Source: Chryseobacterium viscerum | Lineage (GTDB): Bacteria; Bacteroidota; Bacteroidia; Flavobacteriales; Weeksellaceae | Direction of reading: 5' to 3' | NCBI RefSeq assembly: GCF_002899945.2 | Contig: NZ_PPEG02000001.1 | Coordinates: 124,001 to 188,000, forward strand | Length of the DNA: 64,000 bases | Shown here: positions 8,267 through 16,452 of the stretch, in pieces | Layout of the letters: each line of letters starts with the position of its first letter | Position numbering within the stretch: the stretch's first letter is position 1 | Position numbers and translations under genes: made by a program | Notes under the pieces: generated by a model | What the model saw: only the letters and a program-made list of their open reading frames with translations | What the model was told of the DNA's origin: nothing | Databases searched by the model: none

Positions 8267-8758
8267 TTATAAATTTTTAAATACATATAAAAAAATCCAA
8301 AATATAATTAATACAAATTGGACTACTACTAACCTACCCGCAGAGTTAAGTTCTTTATATTTTTTACTTAAACCTGTCGAGACACTATGAACTTGACAAA
8401 TCAAATCATCCCTAAATTCTTCTTCAGTAACATTCTTATAAGAATTTTCAAAAGTTGAAAACTCAGTTTTTGAAACGTCACCAAAAAATATTAGAGATCG
8501 ATTATTTTTTGTTTTTAGGTACGGAGTTAAAGCAACAAGTACTTTGATTATTGAACAACAACTAACAATAACCATTGAAACTAATATAAAGTACATTAGA
8601 TTATCCACTTTATTTTTGTCCACTGATAGAATCAATGTTATTACACCTGTTAATATAAACGTGTTTAAAGCAATATATAAATTACTTTTAGATTGAATAC
8701 TTTCAATGTAGTGATCACATCTTTCCAGCACAAATTTTAAATTTTCATTCATAATCAT
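8267..8758 (-). CDS. pycTM: PycTM-like membrane effector of Pycsar
   Basis: The 163-residue protein has hydrophobic segments at about 26-45, 53-78 and 142-160, with a soluble stretch between the second and third. This fits the Pycsar-TM effector family, which senses a cyclic pyrimidine nucleotide and damages the inner membrane. The N-terminal RCDHYIESIQSKSNLYIAL and the following membrane helices are typical of that family. It is the first gene of the operon, directly before the cyclase, the usual partner arrangement. The start could be either of two Met codons two residues apart. Recognition is by overall pattern and context. Confidence 0.8.
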   Translation of the reverse strand: MIMNENLKFVLERCDHYIESIQSKSNLYIALNTFILTGVITLILSVDKNKVDNLMYFILVSMVIVSCCSIIKVLVALTPYLKTKNNRSLIFFGDVSKTEFSTFENSYKNVTEEEFRDDLICQVHSVSTGLSKKYKELNSAGRLVVVQFVLIIFWIFLYVFKNL

Positions 8759-8851
8759 TCTTAAAATTCCATTTTAATTGACATCATTAAACAAATGCAC
8801 TAAATATTGACATTTCACTACAAAATAACAAAACTTATACCAAGTTAAAAA

Positions 8852-8870
8852 ATATGACAATGTGTCATAT
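8852..8870. promoter_or_regulatory. Palindromic operator candidate between Pycsar operon and XRE gene
   Basis: ATATGACA-ATG-TGTCATAT, 8-bp perfect arms around 3 bases, lies in the 189-bp divergent promoter region. It is about 80 bp upstream of the XRE gene and 95 bp upstream of the effector gene, well placed for control of both by the XRE protein. A weak -7-like TAGATTTA follows towards the XRE gene. Confidence 0.6.
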
Positions 8871-8947
8871 AACAAAAATCATTGTTTAATTGAGTAGGAT
8901 ATTGTAGATTTACAAAATAAATAAAGGAAAGAATCGTTTATCATAGT

Positions 8948-9304
8948 ATGAGTACATTCAGTAAAGTCTTATATTCGATGGTTGGGGGGAAACTCAAATC
9001 ATTAAGAATCAATAAAAAATTGAGTCAAACTGAATTATCAGCAAAAATCCCCAATATTGGCAGAACCTCTATATCAAATATAGAGAAAGGTAAGCAGCAC
9101 CCTCCATTACATATACTATATCAAATATGTAATGAATTGGATATTGATATTCAATCTATCTTACCCGCATATTCTGAAATAGAGAAAGAAATTGAATCAA
9201 AAAATAAAGGTGAGGTAGAAAAATTTTTAAATGATCAAAATCTAGATGATAAAACAAAAAAATTTCTTGAAAAATTAATCAATAAAAATTTAAAAAATGA
9301 CTAA
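8948..9304 (+). CDS. XRE-family HTH repressor (CapH/ImmR-like)
   Basis: A 118-residue protein with a Cro/C1-type HTH at about 13-70: LKSLRINKKLSQTELSAKI, then GRTSISNIEKGKQHPP as the recognition and scaffold helices. The charged C-terminal 35 residues (EKEIESKNKGEVEKFL) may dimerise or be the protease target. It overlaps the following metallopeptidase gene by 8 bases. Such pairs (ImmR/ImmA on ICEs, CapH/CapP on CBASS operons) derepress when the peptidase cuts the repressor. Divergence from the Pycsar-like genes suggests it represses them; control of the whole island is the alternative. Confidence 0.85.
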   Translation: MSTFSKVLYSMVGGKLKSLRINKKLSQTELSAKIPNIGRTSISNIEKGKQHPPLHILYQICNELDIDIQSILPAYSEIEKEIESKNKGEVEKFLNDQNLDDKTKKFLEKLINKNLKND

Positions 9305-9827
9305 CACTTATAGTTACATTGAAACAAAAGCTGAACAAATATTAAAACAGCAAGGTTTTTTTGAGGCAGGGTTTGATGTTGTAGCGTTAGCAAAACAATT
9401 AAATGTTGATGTTGTTCCTGAGAATTTAAACGATGACATTTCTGGACTTTTTGTCAGAATTAATGACAGACCTGTAATTTCTTATAATAAAGGTGAAAAA
9501 AATCAAGCAAGAAGAAGATTTACCATAGCACATGAATTGGGGCATTTTATTCTTCATTCTGATAAACCATTATTTATTGACAAAACTCCAAAGGTTATGT
9601 TTAGAAATAGTGCATCATCTAGCGGTGAACAACTTCAAGAAAGAGAAGCTAATCATTTTGCGGCGGCTTTATTAATGCCTAAAACATTATTAAAACTTGA
9701 GATTGAAAATGCAGCAATTACAGACAATATAAACCCTATAGACTACTTAGCAAAAAAATTTATTGTAAGTGAACAAGCAATGACTTTTAGATTAGCAAAT
9801 CTTGGATATGATATTGGCTTATACTAA
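9297..9827 (+). CDS. ImmA/IrrE-family zinc metallopeptidase (CapP-like)
   Basis: The 176-residue protein has the zinc-binding HELGH motif at residues 79-83 in RRRFTIAHELGHFILHS, and EREANHFAAALLMP (about 115-128), where Glu117 is the likely third ligand. This is the standard ImmA/IrrE order. The family cleaves XRE-type repressors, and the partner gene overlaps its start by 8 bases. CapP of CBASS responds to DNA-damage products; whether this one does cannot be read from sequence. Confidence 0.9.
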   Translation: MTNTYSYIETKAEQILKQQGFFEAGFDVVALAKQLNVDVVPENLNDDISGLFVRINDRPVISYNKGEKNQARRRFTIAHELGHFILHSDKPLFIDKTPKVMFRNSASSSGEQLQEREANHFAAALLMPKTLLKLEIENAAITDNINPIDYLAKKFIVSEQAMTFRLANLGYDIGLY

Positions 9828-9855
9828 AAACTGTCTCAATTGAGACAGTTTTTTT
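9826..9855. terminator. Bidirectional terminator
   Basis: AAAAACTGTCTC-AATT-GAGACAGTTTTT, a perfect 12-bp stem, sits between the convergent metallopeptidase and 193-residue genes and overlaps both stop codons. Confidence 0.85.
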
Positions 9856-10435
9856 AATTTGATATATATCTGTCAAGATTTGACAAATACCTATTTATCA
9901 ATCCTATATCTATTTTTGTCTCAAATTGATCTTCATCTGAAACAACTGTATACGTTACTGTTCTTACCAAAAACCTTATCGCTTCCTTAATATCTTCGTC
10001 GCCCAGCTGTGAAAAAAAATCTTGGTAAGCATTGTAAGGAATATAATAGGCATTTTTACTTTCAACATGATAAATCCAAAACCTTTCTTTTAAAACAGCA
10101 ATTAATTTTTCTACTCCTTCTTTAAAAAAATTAAATAGCTCATAAAATAATATGTGATTAAATTCAAAGTGTAGCCTATACCCCCCATCAACTTTTGCCG
10201 CCAAATATTTATCTATATATTGACCTCCATAAAGAGCAAAAAATTGGTTTTCTGGATTTAAAGCTTGTGAAACTTTTTTTTGTTCATATTCAAGAAGCGT
10301 TTCTTGAAAAGAATCTAATTTTTCATCAGTAAAAAATTCATTGTAATTATCAAAATCTCGATGTCTAAATGATAAATCCTGCTCATTTAATCTTCTGTAC
10401 AATCTAATTTTTTCTTTTGCTTGTAATAAATTCAT
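9854..10435 (-). CDS. Hypothetical protein, downstream of toxin/immunity operon
   Basis: A 193-residue soluble protein with no signal peptide or membrane segment and many aromatic and acidic residues. It is probably helical, with a charged N-terminal helix (AKEKIRLYRRL). I do not recognise the family. It lies 237 bp after the immunity-like gene at 10672 on the same strand, separated by a decayed gene fragment, so it could be an accessory immunity protein or an unrelated cargo gene. The stop lies inside the bidirectional terminator. Confidence 0.65.
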   Translation of the reverse strand: MNLLQAKEKIRLYRRLNEQDLSFRHRDFDNYNEFFTDEKLDSFQETLLEYEQKKVSQALNPENQFFALYGGQYIDKYLAAKVDGGYRLHFEFNHILFYELFNFFKEGVEKLIAVLKERFWIYHVESKNAYYIPYNAYQDFFSQLGDEDIKEAIRFLVRTVTYTVVSDEDQFETKIDIGLINRYLSNLDRYISN

Positions 10436-10514
10436 TGTTGAAATTTTTATGGTTATTAATTTTTTAAATATACAAGTTAAAATTGATTCTAAAAATTTTC
10501 CATTTCATCAAGCA

Positions 10515-10612
10515 CTTCCATTAATCTCGTTCTTCAAAATTTCAAAGCTTTTAACCTATTTAATTTACCATAAATAAACATTGTTTTGAGCATATATATT
10601 CATACCTTTGAT
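10515..10612 (-). pseudogene. Decayed fragment of the lipoprotein gene at 13282
   Basis: Translated on the minus strand this stretch gives KGMNIYAQNNVY and, in a shifted frame, KLNRLKALKF, against KGMNVSAQNSVF and KSNRLVGLKF in the intact lipoprotein gene. The nucleotide match is close at 10569-10611 versus 13335-13379, with a 2-base deletion that breaks the frame and later stop codons. It is a truncated second copy of the 3' end of that gene. Confidence 0.75.
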
Positions 10613-10671
10613 TAAGACAGTCTCTTTATGTTAAGAGTAAACTAAAAATTACTTGTTATTATTCAAATTTA

Positions 10672-11016
10672 TCAACTATTTTCTTCAACAAATTTTTTAA
10701 AATCCTGCAAAAATTTAATGAACTCATCATGATTCAAATCTAAATCCTGTTTTTTAGACTTTTCTCCTGCTCTTTGCTTCATTAGATCTACAAAGAAAAC
10801 CCCATATTTATTGCTTCGGAAGAAAACATCCTCGTTTTGCCAGTCAAAGGATTCATCAGAATCTTTGTTTTTGCTTTGTTCCACACCGTCAATTAAACTT
10901 TGAATTTTTTGTGGTGTCCAATTCCAACTACCAAAGTGGTTTATAGTACTTTCTTCACTCTGAATAGAGTGTAAGATTGTGTCTCCCCACATATCTTTTT
11001 TAAATGTATATTTCAT
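10672..11016 (-). CDS. Putative immunity protein for the EndoU-type toxin
   Basis: A small acidic protein of about 114 residues from the start MKYTFKKDMW at 11016; an ATG at 11055 would add 13 unlikely residues and overlap the toxin gene. It begins 19 nt after the toxin stop, the normal place for a cognate immunity gene. The pattern (N-terminal strand, FFRSNKYGVFFVDL, then DEFIKFLQDFKKFVEEN) is reminiscent of the YacL/UPF0231 group, but this is weak. The role is inferred from position and size. Confidence 0.65.
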   Translation of the reverse strand: MKYTFKKDMWGDTILHSIQSEESTINHFGSWNWTPQKIQSLIDGVEQSKNKDSDESFDWQNEDVFFRSNKYGVFFVDLMKQRAGEKSKKQDLDLNHDEFIKFLQDFKKFVEENS

Positions 11017-11035
11017 TTTGTATAATATTTTTATT

Positions 11036-13210
11036 TTACAGCAGTGGATATGCATTCATAATATTTCCTGCATCATCAACCTCAATTAATATGTCAAACC
11101 TACCTGAAGAGTCTTTGAACTTATATTGTTTAAATTTTTTGCCCAATGAGGCTGGATTTACTCCTTGTCCTTTAACTACGGTATTTTCATACACATATGC
11201 TATTTCCTCCTGTATTCTTTTAACGTCCCAATTTTTAGGGAACATAGAAGATTCTGCATTTTTTACTAAATAACCATCTTTGTATTTTATACTGATTTTA
11301 GCCTTAAAAGGAACATCATCTGCCAATTGTGCCATAGAATAAACTCCTTCAGGGTCTAATATTTTCTCTACGTCTATTGCTCCGTTGAAGATTCCCGAAC
11401 CTCTGTGTCCTCCTTGGGAAACTAAAACTTCATCTGTGTATTTGAAACCCGAAGGCAGGTTTTTTATAAAAAGTTCAGTATTAAACTCTCCTTCAAGATG
11501 ATTGAAAAAACCTTTGTCAAATTTACTGAGCCATCTTCCAAAAGCCAATTTACGCAAACCTTCCACATCATCTGTTAATTCGTAAAATTTTTTCTTCAAA
11601 TAATGAGCTAAATTCCCACTTTTTACTGCTTCTACTAACTCTAAAAATTCCTTTTTTAACCATTTCCAAAGGTCTGCCAATGAATTACCAATTTTCTTAC
11701 CTATGTTTTTAGAAAAATTTATCGCTTTTCCTAATTTTGCTGATTTTTGAGATACTCTACTAATTTTACCTGCTGCCTGTGCTATCTTCTCAGAGATTTT
11801 TCCAGCAAGAGATGCGCCTCCTGTAAAATATGCAATAATAGCATCCAAAATAAGTTCAAAAGCAATAGCACCTACAAAGTATGCCCAAAAATAGTCATTA
11901 AGTTCTGAAAATTTCTTTTTTAGCATGTCAGTAAATTGTGAAATTTCTTTCCAAATTTTACCTGTGCTAAAAATATTTTTAATTCCACTAAGAAACTCTT
12001 TTGAATTTTCAGCAAATAAATCTACAAAATCTTCAATAAACTCTAACTTTTCTTGATGTTTTGTAAGTTCTACAGGGCTTAATTTCTCCATATTTAAAAA
12101 AGGAAGATTGTCAGTAATCATGGCTAATAACATAATTACTGTTTGAGCCAATGAGATAAGACCATTAAGTAATCCACATAAAAAAGCATTGATTTTTGCT
12201 ATTTCCTGATTGATTTTTTCTCCTATAAACGCTCCAATCCCAGAAATGACATCTAAAACATCCGTAAAGAATGATTTGAGTTTATTATATACATTTTTAA
12301 TGCTTTCAGGGATATTAACTTCTATGAAATTCTTTAAATAGAAGACTACAGCAAAGAAAATATCGTCCGCTATTGTTGGGGTTGCTTTAACAACAGTTGA
12401 AACTATTGCTAGGGAAATTTCATCAAAATAATCTACAAAGTCTTTGAGCTTGTTAAATCCTTCACTTGCTATTTCAGAAGCATTCTGCATAGTTTTGTAT
12501 TCTCTGGCAGAAATAGGAACAGGAATGATAGGCTTATATTTTGCTTCTTGTTTTTGAAATCCGCTTGTACCTACTTTATTTTGATAAGTACTGTACATCG
12601 GTAATACAAAATACTTCTCGTAATCATAATTTTCTTCCGTGAATTTCCAATTTTCAACAGTTTCAATACCTCCTCTAAGCCAATCAGCCAATTGATTATT
12701 TAAAGAAAATACCTTTTTAAAGGCTTCATTCAATTTGGTTTGTTCTGCAATTTCCAAATAGATGGCACCCTTTAAAAGAGTTTCGTTTATCTTTTTATCA
12801 TCTGCAAGCTCTCTAACAAGATTATCAAACCCACTTACTGTTATTGATTCTGTTGGAGTTACATATGTGGTATTTTGATTATTACTATAAATTCTGTTAA
12901 AGAAGTTTTTGGCATCTTTTCCCATTTTTACCCGACAGGCAGTACCAAAAAAGTTACTTTTTTTAGGGTCATCTTCTTCATAGAAAACTTTAAATTGTTT
13001 CTCTTCTACCTCCTCTTTTTCGTATCTATCAAACACTTCAACACCACTCTTACATAGTATGAAAGTATATTTTATGCGATCTGTTTCTTTAGTTTCGGGG
13101 ATTTTATCGAAATCTTCGGGAGGAACAACAAATGTTTCAAAAAACACACTGTTTTTTCCATAAGGACTGTCGAGATTCCTACTCAGAACGTAATCTAATC
13201 TTTGTATCAT
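11036..13210 (-). CDS. Polymorphic toxin with C-terminal EndoU-like nuclease domain
   Basis: A 724-residue protein without an obvious signal peptide. The N-terminal 240 residues are an unrecognised delivery-type domain. A central region (about 255-480) has amphipathic and hydrophobic helices, including IAFELILDAIIAYFTGGASLAG. The C-terminal 130 residues from about 594 match bacterial EndoU RNases: SQGGHRGSG (His602), SMFPKNWDVKRIQEEI, and the terminal IEVDDAGNIMNAYPLL. EndoU toxins cut RNA. A small gene follows at once and probably encodes immunity. Which secretion system exports it is unknown; no RHS or VgrG part is present. Confidence 0.75.
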   Translation of the reverse strand: MIQRLDYVLSRNLDSPYGKNSVFFETFVVPPEDFDKIPETKETDRIKYTFILCKSGVEVFDRYEKEEVEEKQFKVFYEEDDPKKSNFFGTACRVKMGKDAKNFFNRIYSNNQNTTYVTPTESITVSGFDNLVRELADDKKINETLLKGAIYLEIAEQTKLNEAFKKVFSLNNQLADWLRGGIETVENWKFTEENYDYEKYFVLPMYSTYQNKVGTSGFQKQEAKYKPIIPVPISAREYKTMQNASEIASEGFNKLKDFVDYFDEISLAIVSTVVKATPTIADDIFFAVVFYLKNFIEVNIPESIKNVYNKLKSFFTDVLDVISGIGAFIGEKINQEIAKINAFLCGLLNGLISLAQTVIMLLAMITDNLPFLNMEKLSPVELTKHQEKLEFIEDFVDLFAENSKEFLSGIKNIFSTGKIWKEISQFTDMLKKKFSELNDYFWAYFVGAIAFELILDAIIAYFTGGASLAGKISEKIAQAAGKISRVSQKSAKLGKAINFSKNIGKKIGNSLADLWKWLKKEFLELVEAVKSGNLAHYLKKKFYELTDDVEGLRKLAFGRWLSKFDKGFFNHLEGEFNTELFIKNLPSGFKYTDEVLVSQGGHRGSGIFNGAIDVEKILDPEGVYSMAQLADDVPFKAKISIKYKDGYLVKNAESSMFPKNWDVKRIQEEIAYVYENTVVKGQGVNPASLGKKFKQYKFKDSSGRFDILIEVDDAGNIMNAYPLL

Positions 13211-13281
13211 ATCATTTGAATTTATTATGAGCCAAATGTAGATTCGGGTAACGACAGAACTTGACGTATTACATTTTAATT

Positions 13282-13620
13282 TTATTTCAATTTTGTTTTT
13301 CCAAACTTCAAGCCCACCAATCTGTTTGATTTGTCATAAATAAACACACTGTTTTGAGCAGATACATTCATACCTTTGTTGAATTTGAAATCTTCTGAAA
13401 ACAAGTCCTCGATAAACAAAAGTTCACAATCAAAATAAACGCTGTCTAATTCCTGACCGTTTTCAGAAAAAGGTGAGATTTTGCTGAGTTCAAGATTCTG
13501 AACCTCCACCTTGTTTTCAAGTATTCCTTTCAAATCATAATCTACCTGCTCTATTGTTGTTCTTTTGGAGCAGGAAAACAGGAGGAGGATAGTTGTTGAT
13601 ATTACAGCAGTCTTTTTCAT
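13282..13620 (-). CDS. Small lipoprotein in the toxin operon
   Basis: A 112-residue lipoprotein. The signal peptide ends in LLFSCSKR, with the lipobox cysteine at about residue 17. The rest is a small beta-rich domain with no recognised family. Its start overlaps the stop of the upstream 412-residue gene by 4 bases (ATGA), so the two are translationally coupled, and the toxin gene follows 72 bp later. A decayed partial copy lies after the toxin/immunity pair at 10.5 kb, so this gene type has been duplicated with the cassette. Confidence 0.75.
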   Translation of the reverse strand: MKKTAVISTTILLLFSCSKRTTIEQVDYDLKGILENKVEVQNLELSKISPFSENGQELDSVYFDCELLFIEDLFSEDFKFNKGMNVSAQNSVFIYDKSNRLVGLKFGKTKLK

Positions 13621-14855
13621 TCTTCCTCAAAGTTTATTCGTACAATTTTCTGTGATTTCACATTTTCCTCACTGGTTTTGTTGACTACCAAATAAATTCC
13701 TTGTTTCTGCATTTTCGGACTTAGCTCTTTGTATAAGTCAGAACATTTATCAAGTGTATCTCTCATAACAAAGTCTTTTGAGGTTGATGTATTATTGAGT
13801 TTGTAATCAATATCAACGTAGAATCTTGGATTGGTAACTTTTCTCAAATTCCCCTCTCCGTCTGAATAATACAACTGTTGAACAAATGAAAAGGGTTGTT
13901 TGAAATAGGAAATACTCACTATTTTTGCATCAATCATCCAATCACCGTGAGGTATTGTATTTCCGTCATAGTAAACCCCTTGCTCACCTTTGAAATATTT
14001 TGGTGCTGGTATTCCTGATACTCCTCGTTTGTTTCTGATGATGAGAGTATCTTTGACAGTGTAAGGCAAACCTTTGTCTAAAAACACCTGCACTACATAT
14101 TCTTTCGGGATTGTTCCGTCTGGATATGATATGTTGTTTTGAGGTTGATTAGCGGTATTTGATTGTTCTTTTGTCTGGGATGACTTGTCTTTTTCAATTG
14201 ATTCTAAATAACCAAACAAAGGAAAATCCTGAATATTCGTCTCAGAATCAAATCCTGATTCTTCAACAGCGTAGGATTCTGTAATTTTGCTCGTTTTTAT
14301 GTTGAAATTTTCCTGTTTTACCAATCCTCCGTCCTTAGAATAGTATTCAACTGTTTTTTCAGGGAATTGCTGTCTTCCTGACATTTGCCTTTCAATAACA
14401 AGAAGTTTTTCTTTTCCTGTTTTCCAATAGCACTGACCATAATAAATTGTTCCGCCATAATCTGCATAGCTCCATTTGGTTGTTCCCATTGGGGTAGGAA
14501 GCTTGAAATAAATGTTATTTTTCCCAAAATCATGTTCCTCTCCACCCATGTCCCCAAAAGCTCCGTCTTTTGTTCTAATCAATGAAATTTCATCATTCCC
14601 GATCTCAAAGAGCTTAGCACTGGGGTCTGAGTTCATGAATCCGATTTCAAGGGTTGTTCCGACAAGCTGATTTGAAATTTTGAAGTAGTTGATCCTGAAA
14701 AAGTCTTCTGAATTTGTTTTGGATTTCAGAGAAAGAAAATTGTTTTTGGCTGGAAAAATCCATTGTTCCAGCTTTTCTGTTTCTTGTCCCTTTACGCCTT
14801 GACAAAAGACCGTCAAAGTCAATAAAAGGAAGAAAAAACCATAATTGTTTTTCAT
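13617..14855 (-). CDS. Secreted protein of unknown function, first gene of toxin operon
   Basis: The 412-residue protein has an N-terminal signal peptide (hydrophobic FFFLLLTLTVF, cleavage likely after VKGQ). The mature part is beta-rich with many Tyr and Gly residues and a low-complexity Gln/Asn linker near 230-245 (TKEQSNTANQPQNN). There is no T9SS tail or membrane segment. It overlaps the lipoprotein gene by 4 bases. I do not recognise a family; envelope location and linkage to the toxin suggest a role in toxin release or self-protection. Confidence 0.7.
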   Translation of the reverse strand: MKNNYGFFFLLLTLTVFCQGVKGQETEKLEQWIFPAKNNFLSLKSKTNSEDFFRINYFKISNQLVGTTLEIGFMNSDPSAKLFEIGNDEISLIRTKDGAFGDMGGEEHDFGKNNIYFKLPTPMGTTKWSYADYGGTIYYGQCYWKTGKEKLLVIERQMSGRQQFPEKTVEYYSKDGGLVKQENFNIKTSKITESYAVEESGFDSETNIQDFPLFGYLESIEKDKSSQTKEQSNTANQPQNNISYPDGTIPKEYVVQVFLDKGLPYTVKDTLIIRNKRGVSGIPAPKYFKGEQGVYYDGNTIPHGDWMIDAKIVSISYFKQPFSFVQQLYYSDGEGNLRKVTNPRFYVDIDYKLNNTSTSKDFVMRDTLDKCSDLYKELSPKMQKQGIYLVVNKTSEENVKSQKIVRINFEEE

Positions 14856-14928
14856 ATTGTTACTGTTTTAATCTTCAATGATATGATGAAGTCTATCGTA
14901 AAACAGCTTTTCTGGAAAAAAAGAAAAG

Positions 14929-15079
14929 CAAGTGGTTATCACATGCTTTTAGTCTTGAAGGCTCGGCAAAGCCCATACTACATAAAAACAGGATAAGCCA
15001 CTTGCCATATAGACAAGTGCGCTGAAACTGTTTGCATTTTGTAGTATTTAGAATTTTGCCGATTCTCAAGACAAAAGCA
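14929..15079. other. Structured element between Rep gene and toxin operon (possible replication origin or ncRNA)
   Basis: Several complementary arms fall in about 150 bp. An outer stem pairs TGCTTTTAGTCTTGA (14944-14958) with TCAAGACAAAAGCA (15066-15079), one bulge. Inside are hairpin GGCT/AGCC (14960-14973), stem ATACTACA/TGTAGTAT (14975-14982, 15040-15047) continued by AAACAG/CTGTTT (14986-14991, 15028-15033), and hairpin CACTTG/CAAGTG (14999-15019). CAAGTGGTTATC (14929-14940) also pairs with GATAAGCCACTTG (14992-15004), an alternative fold. It lies beside a rolling-circle-type Rep gene. The rest of the 390-bp gap is AT-rich with no gene seen. Confidence 0.6.
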
Positions 15080-15227
15080 AAAGTTTTACACTTTTATTTT
15101 TCGATAAAATTTGAATTGCAAAGATAGAAATTTTTCTAATTTCTTTCTCTGTTTCGTTTCAACAAAGAGAATTTCAAGGATTTGACATTTTTTCTTTGAT
15201 TCTCTTTGATTTCTTTTAAAAAGCACA

Positions 15228-15251
15228 AAGTAGGTCAACAACGACCTACTT
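15228..15251 (-). terminator. Stem-loop at the end of the Rep gene
   Basis: AAGTAGGTC-AACAAC-GACCTACTT, a 9-bp perfect stem overlapping the Rep stop codon. On the minus strand a T-run follows only after several bases, so it may be a terminator or part of the neighbouring structured region. Confidence 0.5.
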
Positions 15252-16247
15252 GACTAATTTTTCAACAGATTTCTTCTTCATTCTGAAAATCTGTTTTAAG
15301 CCTTCAACATAGGCAACTTTCACTTTGTGGCTCAGTTCCTTGGTATGTTGTTCAAATTCAAAGCTGAAATTATCCAACATTGCATCTTTAAACAACGCAA
15401 GTCTTTTTGATTTATCACTCGAATAAAGACATTTTTTCTTCACTCCTTGTTTCATCAAAAAATCCAATCGTTCCCAGCCCATTGTCTGTACTATATATCT
15501 TCGCATAAATTTGTCAAATCCTGGCAAACCTTTCAATCTTTCTGGATAGATCAGCAAAGCCTCTTTTTCAATATCAAAGTATGTATTATACCATAGCCTC
15601 AAAATATGCTTGCAGGTTTCTTCCTCAAACAAATCGTAAATTCTAACATCTTTTATACCCACAATCTCAGAAATTCTTGATTGCATCTGTATTTCAATTC
15701 GCATCAAGTGTTTTTCATCAGTTAAAAAACTCAAATCATCATCAATTAGCTTCTCCCTGCTTCTAAATTCAGATAGTTTGTCATACAAAAGATAATTAAT
15801 CCCAACACTATTTCCCTGATACCGAAGTGTTGTTTCTCTGGCAGTATTTCGCTGAAAAAATTCCAAACGTTGCAACTCAGGAAAATAATCAACAACTTCC
15901 TGATTCAAGCCAATATTTACTCCAATATCAAGCCTAATAATTTTTCCATTCTCCAATGGTACACCCAATTCATAGGAAAGCAAATCAATGGCTTTTCTAA
16001 AATTTCTCCAATCAAAATTTTCAACATTATTTTTCTGCCAATATTTGGCAATACTTCCTTCAACAACTATTTTCCTCTCATTAACCCAAATTGCCATATT
16101 TTTTATGAAACCATCAGGTTTAAAACCAATTCTGTGGAACTTCTCAAAAGGTTCAAGTTTCGATTTGATTTCATCCACATTCCAGCCCTCTTTCGTATAT
16201 GAGGGCAACAAAATAAATTTCACTGTGTCTGTCATTTTTTTTGCCAC
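15246..16247 (-). CDS. Replication initiation protein, filamentous-phage gpII/X (CRI)-like
   Basis: The 333-residue protein has the layout of phage-type rolling-circle initiators: IIRLDIGVNI at about 102-111, then NYLLYDKLSEF, then LMRIEIQMQSRISEIVG, resembling the R-x-D, Y-D-K and R-I-E-V strands of the CRI family. An N-terminal region with tryptophans precedes them. Such Reps nick a double-stranded origin and let an excised circle replicate. It follows the HTH gene by about 200 bp on the same strand, as in many Bacteroidota elements with integrase, excisionase-like HTH and Rep. I cannot pick the catalytic Tyr with confidence; the family call is inference from motif order. Confidence 0.62.
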   Translation of the reverse strand: MAKKMTDTVKFILLPSYTKEGWNVDEIKSKLEPFEKFHRIGFKPDGFIKNMAIWVNERKIVVEGSIAKYWQKNNVENFDWRNFRKAIDLLSYELGVPLENGKIIRLDIGVNIGLNQEVVDYFPELQRLEFFQRNTARETTLRYQGNSVGINYLLYDKLSEFRSREKLIDDDLSFLTDEKHLMRIEIQMQSRISEIVGIKDVRIYDLFEEETCKHILRLWYNTYFDIEKEALLIYPERLKGLPGFDKFMRRYIVQTMGWERLDFLMKQGVKKKCLYSSDKSKRLALFKDAMLDNFSFEFEQHTKELSHKVKVAYVEGLKQIFRMKKKSVEKLVK

Positions 16248-16416
16248 TTGTATTAATACCTATCTATCTTTCTTTTATCAGAAATTTAGTACGCTTTTTA
16301 TCTATTTTCACTCAAAAAGTGAGGTCTGAAAATTTTTTCAGAGAATTTCAAAAACTGAAATTCTGATTTCAGAAAGGAGATAGGTCAGATTATTTAAAAA
16401 TTCTTGTGTTTTGAAA

Positions 16417-16444
16417 AACCCAACTTTTGTTTTGAAGTTGGGTT
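16417..16444 (-). terminator. Terminator after the excisionase-like gene
   Basis: AACCCAACTT / AAGTTGGGTT, a perfect 10-bp stem with an 8-base loop. On the minus strand it is followed by a T-run. It closes the integrase/HTH transcript before the Rep gene. Confidence 0.8.
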
Positions 16445-16452
16445 GCCCTTTT

